Assembly: GCA_028292485.1 (NCBI GenBank)
Contig: JAQGMG010000047.1
Location: forward strand, 54,415-118,414
Reading direction: 5' to 3'
Length of the DNA: 64,000 nt
DNA from: Rhodocyclales bacterium
GTDB lineage: Bacteria > Pseudomonadota > Gammaproteobacteria > Burkholderiales > Rhodocyclaceae
Part shown: piece by piece, positions 23,906 to 31,314 of the stretch
How positions within the stretch are numbered: position 1 is the stretch's first letter
How the letters are laid out: each line of letters opens with the position of its first letter
Program-made: the position numbers and the translations under genes
Notes under the pieces: model-generated
Told to the model about the DNA's origin: nothing
What the model saw: the letters and a program-made list of their open reading frames with translations, nothing else
Database searches by the model: none

Positions 23906-25863
23906 TTATGCCGCCTTGATTTCAAGATGAAGCGCCGTTTTGCTAATTGCACGATGAAGCGGCGAGCGCTTCTGCGCGCCACGGATACCTTGGGTGTGCC
24001 AGCTCCGAGTGAGCCGCTCGCCGTGGCCTGGGCGAATGCCGACCCCGAAAGGCGGATCTGCACCGACAACGTACCGGCTGCCGACGCCTGTGCCAGCGCT
24101 CCGCCGGTGAGGGTGATAGAAATGGTGAGGTCGCCTGAAGAGTGCGAGGCGGACGCAGCGACACCTTGCAGTGGAATGCCCGTAGTGAGCCCGGCGCTTC
24201 CGAATGCGACGGCCGACGCCGCTCCGCTCAATGGAATCGCGGTGGTCAACAAACCGTTGGCGGACGACTGCGCAGACGCGGAGCCAGTCAAGCCGGAGCC
24301 TGTCGTAAGTTCGCCGGATGCGAGTGCCTGTGCGATCGCAGCGCCGGAGAGCGTGATGTGCGTCGTCAGCGTTGCCACTGCGGTTGCTTGATCCGCCGCA
24401 GCGCCTGAAAGCGGTATGCCGGTGGATAGCTGGCCAGACCCCGAGGCACTCGATGCAGCGTTACCCGACAGTTGAGCGGAGGTGCCGTCGAGTGATGCGG
24501 CAGCAGTCGCCTGCGCCAAGGCGTTACCCTCCAGACGGATGCTCGTTGTCAGTGTGCCGTTCGCCACGGACACCGCTGCCGCCATGCCGGAAAGCAGTAT
24601 CGCGGTGGTGAGCGCGCCCGTCGCCGTTGCCACGCTCACTGCGGCGCCCGAGATTGGAATGCCCGTGGTCAAACTGCCCGTGCCGCTCGCCTGATCGGTC
24701 GCGCTGCCAGATAACGGTATGCCTGTCGAGAGGTTTGCGGAAGCCGAAGCAGTGTCGCTTGCCGCGCCTGCTAGAGGTATGCCGGTGGAAAGATTGCCTC
24801 CTGCAGACGATGTGTCTGAGCCGGAGCCCGAAAGCGGAATGCCTGTCGATAGATTGCCCGATGCCGACGCCGTGTCCGACGCGCTGCCGTCAAGCGGAAT
24901 GCCAGTGGAGAGATTGCCCGCTCCCATTGCGACGTCTGACGCAGCGCCCGTGAGAGGTGTCGACGTCGTGAGGTCGCCTGATGCGCTTGCCGTGTCTGCC
25001 GCGCTGCCTGAGAGGGGAATGCCAGTAGTGAGCGTTCCGGTCGCTGTTGCCGTGTCGCTTGCGTTGCCGGTCAGCGCAGCGGCTCCGCCACCTCCACTGG
25101 AGCCGAACCACAAGCGCCGGGCCTGTGGCGTGAAAATCTGCCATGGGTTGCGCGAGATCTCCGCTGCTTCGGATGGAGACAGTGCTCGACTCCAGGCCAG
25201 CACGAGGCCTACAGATCCGTTCCATTGGTTTGAATTCGACGGCGACCCCGGATTCCCAACGACGCCACCGACGGTGAGACTGCTGAGCGATGCGGTGCCG
25301 ACCGAGGATGCCGTTGCGGAGACCAATTGAAACCCGTTCAGATACGTCCGCTGGAAATTCTGAGAATCGGAGTGACAACCCAAAATGACATTGGGTTTTC
25401 CGTCGGCCCATGCAGCGTTTGTGGCCTGCGTTTCCTGTGACGTCGTAGATCCACGAACACGGAACGAGACACCGCCGGCATTCGATACGGCCTGTCCCAG
25501 CCGGATGGTGTGCAGGGTATTGCTGGTCGATACGTACGAGCACACGGACGTATTGGAGGAACTTGTGCTCCCTGGACGACATACAGCGAGCATCGTGCAC
25601 TCGTTGACCGTGATCGCAGGAGCGCTCTGACGAAGGGAGTAGGTAAGATCCGCGTCGCTATAGATTGCTCCCCAGCCCCAGGGGCCGGCTTCGATTCCGT
25701 AATTGATCGACGATTCGGTAAGGAAGCCACCGTTGATCGCATCAAGGAAGCCCTGTGAGAGCGGGTAGCAGACCTCGACCAGGCCCGCTGTCAGCGGGTT
25801 GCTCCAGTCGATCTGTACCGACTGCTGCGGTTGCCTCGTCCTGCGTTGTGCCGCGAGCAGCAT
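23902..25863 (-). CDS. Adhesin-like virion protein: LamG/lectin domain + 18 x 20-residue repeats
   Basis: A 653-residue protein. Residues about 60-250 look like a concanavalin/LamG jelly-roll (TMLAVCRPGSTSSSN, AAWADGKPNVILGCH, TYLNGFQL, GSVGLVLAWSRALSPSEAAEISRNPWQIF). The last of these phrases is typical of phage and secreted LamG proteins. A GGGG linker follows. Residues 264-624 are eighteen 20-residue repeats (consensus LSGSASDxAxAxGxLTTGIP). The end is a highly basic 29-residue tail (RRSARRFIVQLAKRRFILKSRR). The repeats probably fold as a beta-solenoid or stacked fibre. It is in its own late module, additional to the Mu-type fibre. Role in attachment is inferred. Confidence 0.7.
   Translation of the reverse strand: MLLAAQRRTRQPQQSVQIDWSNPLTAGLVEVCYPLSQGFLDAINGGFLTESSINYGIEAGPWGWGAIYSDADLTYSLRQSAPAITVNECTMLAVCRPGSTSSSNTSVCSYVSTSNTLHTIRLGQAVSNAGGVSFRVRGSTTSQETQATNAAWADGKPNVILGCHSDSQNFQRTYLNGFQLVSATASSVGTASLSSLTVGGVVGNPGSPSNSNQWNGSVGLVLAWSRALSPSEAAEISRNPWQIFTPQARRLWFGSSGGGGAAALTGNASDTATATGTLTTGIPLSGSAADTASASGDLTTSTPLTGAASDVAMGAGNLSTGIPLDGSASDTASASGNLSTGIPLSGSGSDTSSAGGNLSTGIPLAGAASDTASASANLSTGIPLSGSATDQASGTGSLTTGIPISGAAVSVATATGALTTAILLSGMAAAVSVANGTLTTSIRLEGNALAQATAAASLDGTSAQLSGNAASSASGSGQLSTGIPLSGAAADQATAVATLTTHITLSGAAIAQALASGELTTGSGLTGSASAQSSANGLLTTAIPLSGAASAVAFGSAGLTTGIPLQGVAASASHSSGDLTISITLTGGALAQASAAGTLSVQIRLSGSAFAQATASGSLGAGTPKVSVARRSARRFIVQLAKRRFILKSRRHK
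23992..25074 (-). repeat. Coding tandem repeat, 18 units of 60 bp (one of 63)
   Basis: The DNA encoding the 18 amino-acid repeats has a strict 60-bp period; unit 10 carries one extra codon. Adjacent units in the first half (units 3-7) are the most alike at DNA level, suggesting recent unequal-crossover expansion there, whereas later units are diverged. Such arrays are prone to length change between isolates. Confidence 0.9.
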
Positions 25864-26315
25864 TACGCCACCGTCGCGGAGATTTCTGACGTATTAACTG
25901 CGGCTGACGTCAGCGCGACGCCTAGATCATTCTTTATGACGAGGCGCACGAACGGTGGCACCACGCCGGCAAAGACCTCAGCAATGGGGAAGGCTTTGCG
26001 GTGTGTGGTGGTGCTCGTATTAATCGGCAGGACTCCGAGCAGAGTCAAGTCCGGTTCATCCGTGGTGGTCGTGCCGGAGCCCGGCCCGGACTGCCAGTTG
26101 CTATTGTCATACGAGGCCTGCGCGAATACGAGCAAGCGCTTGTTGCCGGACGGCGTGTTGGTGGTCGCAGCTTCGACGACGAACACGACGTCGATAGGTT
26201 GATTGGACGTATTGTCCTTGGCGGCGCTGGTAACGTACGTCGCACTGGCGAGTGTGCTGAGTCCTGTGACGGTGAGAGAAGCAAGCGACGCCGCGACTTG
26301 TTTGACGGTGCTCAT
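25863..26315 (-). CDS. Unknown beta-rich virion-module protein
   Basis: A 150-residue Thr/Ser/Ala/Val-rich protein without charged clusters (start STVKQVAASLASLTVTGLSTLAS; end ALTSAAVNTSEISATVA). It probably forms beta sheets and may be a minor fibre or baseplate-attached component. It shares TAATG with the adhesin gene downstream and ATGA with the gene upstream, so all five genes of the module are translationally coupled. No family recognised. Confidence 0.6.
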   Translation of the reverse strand: MSTVKQVAASLASLTVTGLSTLASATYVTSAAKDNTSNQPIDVVFVVEAATTNTPSGNKRLLVFAQASYDNSNWQSGPGSGTTTTDEPDLTLLGVLPINTSTTTHRKAFPIAEVFAGVVPPFVRLVIKNDLGVALTSAAVNTSEISATVA

Positions 26316-26740
26316 GGTTCTGCCCCAAGCCCTTCGAGGGCTCTAATGACGTCGCTGACACTGACGGGCGCGTCTTGTAGTGCCAAGCCGAGCAGCATGG
26401 ATTTCTCGGTCTCAGTGAAGATAGGAATCGCCTCGATCTGCGCGCGCACTCGTGCGCTGCCGAAGTTCAAGCCTTGATCGCCGGTAAGCCTTTCGAGCAC
26501 TGCCCGCATCGAACGCGAACTCGCGGCAAGCGCGTCGAACTTCGACAGAATCAGGTCGGATATCGCCAGCGAACCGTCAAGCCCGACCAGCAGGCCCACG
26601 AGTTGCATATCGTTTAGCCAGAGGTCTTGGATGGTCTTGCGATCTACGCTGATTGCCGCAGCGATCGCAGCATCGTCGGCTCGGGACGCGACGAGCTCCG
26701 CGAGGTCTCCCCTCGCGAGGATTTCATCGCGCAACAACAT
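26312..26740 (-). CDS. Unknown helical virion-module protein
   Basis: A 142-residue, mostly alpha-helical protein beginning MLLRDEILARGDLAELVASRADDAAIAAAI. The pattern is known from small proteins next to tail-fibre genes of many phages, with no assigned function. Its ATG lies one base after the stop of the fibre-like gene. It may be an assembly chaperone for the neighbouring beta-rich proteins, which is inference from gene order. Confidence 0.6.
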   Translation of the reverse strand: MLLRDEILARGDLAELVASRADDAAIAAAISVDRKTIQDLWLNDMQLVGLLVGLDGSLAISDLILSKFDALAASSRSMRAVLERLTGDQGLNFGSARVRAQIEAIPIFTETEKSMLLGLALQDAPVSVSDVIRALEGLGAEP

Positions 26741-26741
26741 G

Positions 26742-27230
26742 CTAGTTGTCGATCTGGAACGTTAGCGAACCCGCAGCAAACGACGGCGCGGCATCTCCGT
26801 TGTTGACTGTCTTCGGTGTGCCGAGTGCGGCACATATGAGCTGATTGCCGGACGTACTGGCGTCAAAGATGCTCCAGTAAGTCAAGCTACCCCAGTTTGC
26901 CGTTGGCGCTGGAAACGTGGTTGCGCTGCTGTTGCTCGTGGTGCCGTTTCCGCTCGATGTAGCAGCCCACGCCGACGTGCCGGAGGTGACCGCTACGCGC
27001 GCATACGAGCCGCCACTCACTTCTGTTCCAGCGGCTGAGTCGCTGCACGACGAAGTGTGCAGGGCCACGTACAACGTGGATGGCGCCGTGTAGGCAGTGC
27101 CTCGGAACAGGTGATTGATCAGGGCTGTTTCGAGGTAGTCGGTCATCGAGCCGGCTGACGCAAACGGCGAGGCCAGAACGACAAGTGTGGAGATGACAAG
27201 CAGCAACAGATTGCGTTTGAGGAAGTTCAT
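26742..27230 (-). CDS. Fibre-like protein carrying an N-terminal signal peptide
   Basis: A 162-residue protein. Residues 1-26 (MNFLKRNLLLLVISTLVVLA...SPFASA) form a textbook signal peptide with an AxA cleavage site. The mature part begins SMTDYLETALINHLFRGTAY and continues TAPSTLYVALHTS. This is a motif of cytoplasmically assembled phage tail proteins that normally start at that Met. ATG 27230 was chosen because GGAG stands 8 bases upstream; the upstream in-frame ATG at 27284 overlaps the predicted -10 of late promoter 4. First gene of the adhesin module. The combination of signal peptide and tail-protein motif is odd. Confidence 0.7.
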   Translation of the reverse strand: MNFLKRNLLLLVISTLVVLASPFASAGSMTDYLETALINHLFRGTAYTAPSTLYVALHTSSCSDSAAGTEVSGGSYARVAVTSGTSAWAATSSGNGTTSNSSATTFPAPTANWGSLTYWSIFDASTSGNQLICAALGTPKTVNNGDAAPSFAAGSLTFQIDN

Positions 27231-27276
27231 TCGTGTGCTCCGTGGTTTGATGGAATCGGACGATTCGGTATCAACG

Positions 27277-27329
27277 TGAGCCATCTTCCGCGCGTGCTGC
27301 AGACGTCATAAGGCGGAAGTGTTTCCGCC
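27277..27329 (-). promoter_or_regulatory. Late promoter 4, driving the adhesin-like module
   Basis: Palindrome arms GGCGGAA / TTCCGCC with centre GTGT at 27312..27329, followed by 23 bp and GAAGAT (27288..27283), 3 of 6 matches to a -10 box. The spacing equals that of the other copies but the -10 is the weakest. Transcription is predicted near 27277, leaving a leader of about 46 bases with a normal GGAG site before the ATG at 27230. Confidence 0.6.
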
Positions 27330-27330
27330 C

Positions 27331-27358
27331 AAAGAAAAGCCCCGCACTTGGCGGGGCT
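27331..27358 (-). terminator. Intrinsic terminator closing the early/middle operon
   Basis: On the minus strand AGCCCCGC, a 5-base loop, GCGGGGCT and then TTTTCTTT (arms 27351..27358 and 27338..27345). It follows the small secreted-protein gene and lies directly before late promoter 4, separating early/middle from late transcription. Confidence 0.9.
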
Positions 27359-27379
27359 CGGGGATGAGGTGATGCAGCG

Positions 27380-27703
27380 TTAGTAGATCTTCCGTTGTAA
27401 CGCGTTCGCACGTTTCTCCGCGACCAGGCGTTCATCCCAGGGCAGCTTGTCGCAGTAGGTCGCCATGTTGCCGACGTCGCTGACGTCCAGCTTGGGGCTG
27501 TTGGAACGCAGTACCAGCAGATACCAGGCGCATGCTTCCGCGACGTCCTTGCGTTGGCCACCGCTGCCACTCGCGTAGCCGTATGCAAGGTTGCGCTGTG
27601 CCTGGTAGTCGCGGCTGTTGGCCTTAGAGAGCAGATCCTGCTCGGACGCGGCGCTGGTGATTGCAAACAGTGCCAGGGCGAAAGGCAATACGAAGGTCTT
27701 CAT
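27380..27703 (-). CDS. Small secreted protein, Sel1-like region
   Basis: A 107-residue protein with a signal peptide (MKTFVLPFALALFAITSAAS). A short alpha-helical part follows (AQRNLAYGYASGSGGQRKDVAEACAWYLL) that resembles one or two Sel1/TPR-like repeats. ATG 27703 gives a clean signal peptide; a GTG at 27715 is also possible. It is the last gene before the terminator at 27331, downstream of mor. A periplasmic role during lysis or in superinfection exclusion is only a suggestion. Confidence 0.65.
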   Translation of the reverse strand: MKTFVLPFALALFAITSAASEQDLLSKANSRDYQAQRNLAYGYASGSGGQRKDVAEACAWYLLVLRSNSPKLDVSDVGNMATYCDKLPWDERLVAEKRANALQRKIY

Positions 27704-27733
27704 GGTGGTCGTCACTCGGTCGAAGGCGGCAGC

Positions 27734-28123
27734 TTAGAACAGCTCTTGCTGCATGTCATCCTCAAGACCATCGAGGATGATACGGATCATGCGCTGCGTG
27801 AGTCGGTATTGACGTGCCAATTCGGGTTGGCTCTTGTGGCGCGCCTCTTTGCAGATACGCGCGTTGCGCACGGCGCGCAGCGCCTCGAGGCAGCGGGTGA
27901 TCTCCGGCCTGTCTTGGCCGAACTCTTTCGCCAGTGCCAGCGCGCTGTCGTAGCCGATAAGTTGCGCGAGCGGATGGTCCTCGCTTACTGACGCAGGGAT
28001 GTATAGCCGCGCGCCGCCATAAATCTCGACGAGCTTCATCACCGCCGTGATGCCGATCACCGTGCACATGGCACGGATCTCGGCAGGTAGCAGTTCTTCG
28101 TTGATGTCGTCGGGATTGAGCAT
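27734..28123 (-). CDS. mor: Mor/C-family late transcription activator
   Basis: A 129-residue activator of the Mor family (PF08765). It has an N-terminal dimerisation region with the GITAVMKLVEIYGGARLYIP beta-strand linker, and a C-terminal helix-turn-helix (PELARQYRLTQRMIRIILDGL). In Mu, Mor turns on Pm and its paralogue C turns on the late promoters, binding dyads about 43 bp upstream of the start. Only one such gene is visible here, so this protein probably acts directly at the four late palindromes. It lies near the end of the early operon, after gemA. Confidence 0.92.
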   Translation of the reverse strand: MLNPDDINEELLPAEIRAMCTVIGITAVMKLVEIYGGARLYIPASVSEDHPLAQLIGYDSALALAKEFGQDRPEITRCLEALRAVRNARICKEARHKSQPELARQYRLTQRMIRIILDGLEDDMQQELF

Positions 28124-28135
28124 GTGCGGTCTCTC

Positions 28136-28732
28136 TCAGGCGGCCGGAAGGGCCTGCAGATGCCTCAGCACACGTTCAAGTGTGTCGACGTTGCGCGTCC
28201 AGTCGCCACGCTTATGGCCGAGCGCCTTGGCTACGACGGCGCCTGCGTCGCGGCCGCGACCGATGCGTGCGAGCTGCTCGTCGACGCTGGCCAGGAGTGT
28301 GCGTTTCTTCTGCTCGACGGTCAGCGCAGTAACGATGTCGACGAGCTGCTCGGGGCTGCACCATTCCATGTGCTCGACGCCATGCATGCGCTTGGCGATC
28401 GCGCGGGCGTACGACCAGGAGAGCTTCATGTCGAGCACCAGCGCCTCTACCTTGCGCATGAGCGGCTGACGGTCGGCCGACAGCGATGCGATGTCAGGGC
28501 GTCCCTTGGTCACGCCCGCAGGCGTTACTTTTTGCTCACGTCCCTGCAGACGATTCATTTCATCGAGCACCTTATCGGCGCCTTCCAGCGTCAGGAACTT
28601 CGAGCTGCTCTTGCCACCGATCCGCATGAGCAATTCGCGATAGGTGTCTTCGTCCAGGTCCATCGCGCGTCGCGCTGCCTGGATGCCACGCTTGACAGCG
28701 TCGAGGCGGGCCTTGTGGCGATTGAAGCTCAT
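28136..28732 (-). CDS. gemA: GemA-like protein
   Basis: A 198-residue protein of the GemA family (PF06252), which in Mu alters host gene expression and DNA supercoiling. Features are the N-terminal RHKARLDAVKRGIQAARRAMDL, then DEDTYRELLMRIGGKSSSKFLT and the C-terminal SWSYARAIAKRMHGVEHMEWCSPEQL. ATG 28732 was chosen for its upstream GGAGGG and its overlap with the preceding gene's stop; the frame is open a further 75 bases. Confidence 0.9.
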   Translation of the reverse strand: MSFNRHKARLDAVKRGIQAARRAMDLDEDTYRELLMRIGGKSSSKFLTLEGADKVLDEMNRLQGREQKVTPAGVTKGRPDIASLSADRQPLMRKVEALVLDMKLSWSYARAIAKRMHGVEHMEWCSPEQLVDIVTALTVEQKKRTLLASVDEQLARIGRGRDAGAVVAKALGHKRGDWTRNVDTLERVLRHLQALPAA

Positions 28733-28905
28733 GACCGAGCCCTCCGTGGTGGGCGACCGCCGCGCAGCGTGATCCACACCGTCAGGCACGGCACGAGGTT
28801 GATGCACCAGCGACGGTCGACCGGTGAGTAGTGCGCGCCGAGCCAGACGGCGCCGAATTGCAGGAGGATGCCGATGCGTCGATTCATGGTTGCACGCTCG
28901 ATCAT
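28729..28905 (-). CDS. Small early-region protein, unknown
   Basis: A 58-residue protein (IGILLQFGAVWLGAHYSP, WCINLVPCLTVWITLRGG). It looks partly membrane-like and ends with a basic tail. GAGG lies 7 bases before ATG 28905, and its stop overlaps gemA (ATGA). Similar short frames occur beside gemA in Mu-like phages of Burkholderiales, as far as I recall. Function unknown. Confidence 0.6.
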   Translation of the reverse strand: MIERATMNRRIGILLQFGAVWLGAHYSPVDRRWCINLVPCLTVWITLRGGRPPRRARS

Positions 28906-28918
28906 GGTTGCACCTCGG

Positions 28919-29371
28919 TCATTCGGAGATGGCATTCACAGCCTCCGCGACAGTCGCTTCGCGCTCGATGATCTCAACCGAATCGCACGCTTTGCACAGG
29001 TGATCGATAGCGGCCTTGCCGGTGCTCCAGTAGGGCAGGAACTGCGTGTGGGTATGGTCGTAATGTGCCAAATGGGTCTTCACGAACCGTTTGCCGTATG
29101 CCTTCTCGGCCTTCGCCTTCGCCTGCGCCGAATGGAGCCGCTTGACCGACTTGCGCATGAATTTGTGTTCGGGCAAATCTTCCTTTGCACTGAACCAGGC
29201 GCCACGTATTTGGCCGTCGATGTACATCACGACGTGATACGAGAGCGATCGCTTGCTCGCACGCTCAACCTGCAACGTGATCTTGCGTCCGTCGCACATG
29301 AGCTCTGCGAAGCCATAGACATTTCCCAACTGCTTGGCGAGGTTTGTCTTCTGCTCTTTGGTGAGTTTCAT
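28919..29371 (-). CDS. Early-region protein, unknown
   Basis: A 150-residue basic protein (MKLTKEQKTNLAKQLGNVYG; YHVVMYIDGQIRGAWF; AHYDHTHTQFLPYWSTGKAAIDHLCKACDSVEII). The C-terminal C-x2-C and several His residues could bind metal. GGAG precedes the ATG. It belongs to the coupled early operon (4-base overlap with the upstream gene). No family recognised. Confidence 0.6.
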   Translation of the reverse strand: MKLTKEQKTNLAKQLGNVYGFAELMCDGRKITLQVERASKRSLSYHVVMYIDGQIRGAWFSAKEDLPEHKFMRKSVKRLHSAQAKAKAEKAYGKRFVKTHLAHYDHTHTQFLPYWSTGKAAIDHLCKACDSVEIIEREATVAEAVNAISE

Positions 29372-29634
29372 GGCAGATCTCCGGCCTCGATGCTCGGGCC
29401 TTCACCGATCAGATCACGCGTGTTGCTGAAGAGGCTCTGCTGTCCAGCTGCTTCCAGATCTGTGCGATGCAGCTGAGCGCGCTCGAACAGGAGCCGCGCA
29501 TGCGCATCGACGAAACCTCGCAACGCGGTCGGCGGAGCCACCGCGTATCCTGGGCAATCGCCATGCGGCATCAAGCTTTCTTGCAATGCAGTCATCGCAT
29601 CGATCGCGTCATTGAGCAATTGTTCATAAGTCAT
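29368..29634 (-). CDS. Early-region protein, unknown
   Basis: An 88-residue acidic helical protein (TYEQLLNDAIDAMTALQESLMP; FVDAHARLLFERAQLHRTDLEA). ATG 29634 was preferred to GTG 29640 because the G-rich site GAGGGGG is better spaced. It is coupled to the following gene by ATGA. Function unknown. Confidence 0.55.
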   Translation of the reverse strand: MTYEQLLNDAIDAMTALQESLMPHGDCPGYAVAPPTALRGFVDAHARLLFERAQLHRTDLEAAGQQSLFSNTRDLIGEGPSIEAGDLP

Positions 29635-29646
29635 CGTCACGCCCCC

Positions 29647-30126
29647 TCAGTGCATCGCAATGTGGTGAGCCGGAATGTCCGGCATGCCGTTGGCCATGTC
29701 TTCGAGCAGCGCACGGATGACCGGGAAGCACTCGTCTCGCGAGCCATTGGCGACGTAAGAAGCGCGTACGTTGGTGAAGAAAAATAACGCCAAGGCGAGA
29801 TCCTCACCGCTGATGAACTTCAGCGTGTCTGCCATGGACTTGACCGCAGGAAGCATGATCGACACAGCACGTGCATGTGACGGTTTGAACGCGTCGCGCT
29901 GCTCTTGTGTGATCTTCTCGTTATTGCTGTCGACGCACTCGAAGAAATGACGCAGCGCTGGAACGCTGACATCATGGGGCGCGGTGCTGTAGTAGCTGAG
30001 CACCTCCGGCGTGAAGATGATCAACATGAACGGAATGTCTTCGCCCGCAGTGTCGCGGATGGAATGACGCAGCCCGAGCGCAATGGCGGGCAGCGCTTTG
30101 CTGACAATGACTGTTGCTGGATGCAT
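29647..30126 (-). CDS. Early-region protein, unknown
   Basis: A 159-residue mostly helical protein (MHPATVIVSKALPAIALGLRH; FMLIIFTPEVLSYYS; DLALALFFFTNVRASYV). ATG 30126 is preceded by GGAGGAG; a longer frame to 30150 lacks a site. It lies 68 bases after the next gene upstream; that gap contains one of the CGTTACTT motifs. There is no recognisable domain, and no transmembrane span is certain. Confidence 0.55.
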   Translation of the reverse strand: MHPATVIVSKALPAIALGLRHSIRDTAGEDIPFMLIIFTPEVLSYYSTAPHDVSVPALRHFFECVDSNNEKITQEQRDAFKPSHARAVSIMLPAVKSMADTLKFISGEDLALALFFFTNVRASYVANGSRDECFPVIRALLEDMANGMPDIPAHHIAMH

Positions 30127-30194
30127 GGAGGCTCCTCCGGTTAAAACCATCTCCCCAAGCAGCCCGAAGTAACGGGCCGCTTGAGGCGAGGGAT

Positions 30195-30461
30195 TCAGCC
30201 AGGCAGTACTTCCGCGACTTCTTCCTGTGGCTTCGCAGCGGCCGCCATCTCTGATGTTGCAAGCTCGACGCGATCAACAGGCACAACGCTGATGACGTAT
30301 GACTGTGACTTGTGGATGTAGCGCAGCAGCGGTTCCTTCGGGTGCAGCTTGATGACTTCCCCATTGATCTTTCCGGTGTGATCCACGGGCGTGGCAATCA
30401 ATCGGAAGCCTTCTTCGAGCGGCGTGTTGTCCATGCGCTGGATTTGAATCATCGTGACCAT
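30195..30461 (-). CDS. Early-region protein, unknown
   Basis: An 88-residue protein with a beta-rich first part (RLIATPVDHTGKINGEVIKLHPKEPLLRYIHKSQSYVISVV) and an Ala/Glu-rich tail (EMAAAAKPQEEVAEVLPG). GGAAA lies before the ATG. It is separated by about 30 bases on its upstream side, so it may have its own translation signals. Function unknown. Confidence 0.55.
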   Translation of the reverse strand: MVTMIQIQRMDNTPLEEGFRLIATPVDHTGKINGEVIKLHPKEPLLRYIHKSQSYVISVVPVDRVELATSEMAAAAKPQEEVAEVLPG

Positions 30462-30494
30462 CGTGTTTCCTTTCGTGGTGCCGCAGAGCGGCGG

Positions 30495-30692
30495 TTAATT
30501 GCTCGGATCGTTTTTCATCCGCTCGATGTCGGACGGCTCTGCGACTTCGGCCGGTGCGCTGGGCGTCTTACCTTCTACTGCTGCGCACATCTTCATGAGC
30601 AGCTCGTGTGCGGCAGGCCCTTTGACCCGAATGCTCACGCCGTGTGAATTGCGAGTGACGCGGATGGTCGAGGGCTTGGGTGCTTTTGACAT
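30495..30692 (-). CDS. Small basic protein next to gam, unknown
   Basis: A 65-residue protein (SKAPKPSTIRVTRNSHGVSIRVKGPAAHELLMKMCAAVEG) with a charged C-terminus. ATG 30692 is the first plausible start: GGGAG lies upstream and it begins just inside the Gam gene end. The longer frame is antisense-free but lies within gam. Function unknown. Confidence 0.55.
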   Translation of the reverse strand: MSKAPKPSTIRVTRNSHGVSIRVKGPAAHELLMKMCAAVEGKTPSAPAEVAEPSDIERMKNDPSN

Positions 30693-30693
30693 G

Positions 30694-31314
30694 TCATGAG
30701 GCTCCCACTTCAGCCTTCGCCTTGAGCTTCGCCTTGCCCTTTGGCGAGGCAGTCTTTTCGTCTTGTCCAGCGCGGGCGATCGCATCGGCGACGATGGCCT
30801 TGACCATGCGATCGACATCGCTGTCTCCAAGGGTCACAAAGCTCTTGTCAGCGCCATTGATGCGACGGATGCCGAGGCGCTGCAGATCCTTGGGCTCCAG
30901 CTGTGCGACGGCATCGGCGACTAGCGTTTCCTGCGTCCGCACAAGCGTCGGTGCAAGGTCTGGCAGCAGCTTGCGAATGCTGGCGATGACGGCCGCCTCG
31001 TCACTCCAGTCGAGCGCATCGTCTTCCTTGCGATAGCCTGCACGGACGCCGTCGATCGTGATCGAGCGCGGCTTCCTGAAGAGCTGCGGGTTGGCATCCA
31101 CCAACTCCTTTAGCCTTGCAAGTGCTGCAGCCTGGTCGTTGGCAGCGTCGTCCAGCGCGGGCCGATACAGCTCGGCAATTGGCGCGATGGCCTTTGCCAG
31201 TTCCATCTCTTGCGTCTTCGCGATGAGCGAGAGATTTTGCGCAGCGACGGCGAGTACTTGCGCGGCCTCGCGGATCTCGGTCATGCCCGGTGCGTCGGGT
31301 TTCTTCTTGCTCAT
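30694..31314 (-). CDS. gam: Host-nuclease inhibitor Gam
   Basis: A 206-residue protein of the Mu Gam family (PF07352), a Ku-like dimer that coats DNA ends and protects them from RecBCD-type nucleases. Conserved features are the N-terminal helices (EAAQVLAVAAQNLSLIAKTQEMELAKAIAPI), the strand region SITIDGVRAGYRKEDDALDW and the DLQRLGIRRING segment. A basic tail (SPKGKAKLKAKAEV) adds about 20 residues. AGGAG precedes the ATG; ATGA overlap with the upstream gene. Confidence 0.9.
   Translation of the reverse strand: MSKKKPDAPGMTEIREAAQVLAVAAQNLSLIAKTQEMELAKAIAPIAELYRPALDDAANDQAAALARLKELVDANPQLFRKPRSITIDGVRAGYRKEDDALDWSDEAAVIASIRKLLPDLAPTLVRTQETLVADAVAQLEPKDLQRLGIRRINGADKSFVTLGDSDVDRMVKAIVADAIARAGQDEKTASPKGKAKLKAKAEVGAS

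Noticed and set aside
23992..25074. Regular 60-bp periodicity resembling a repeat array such as CRISPR
   Set aside because: It is in frame throughout, has no constant repeat/variable spacer structure and encodes an 18-unit protein repeat.
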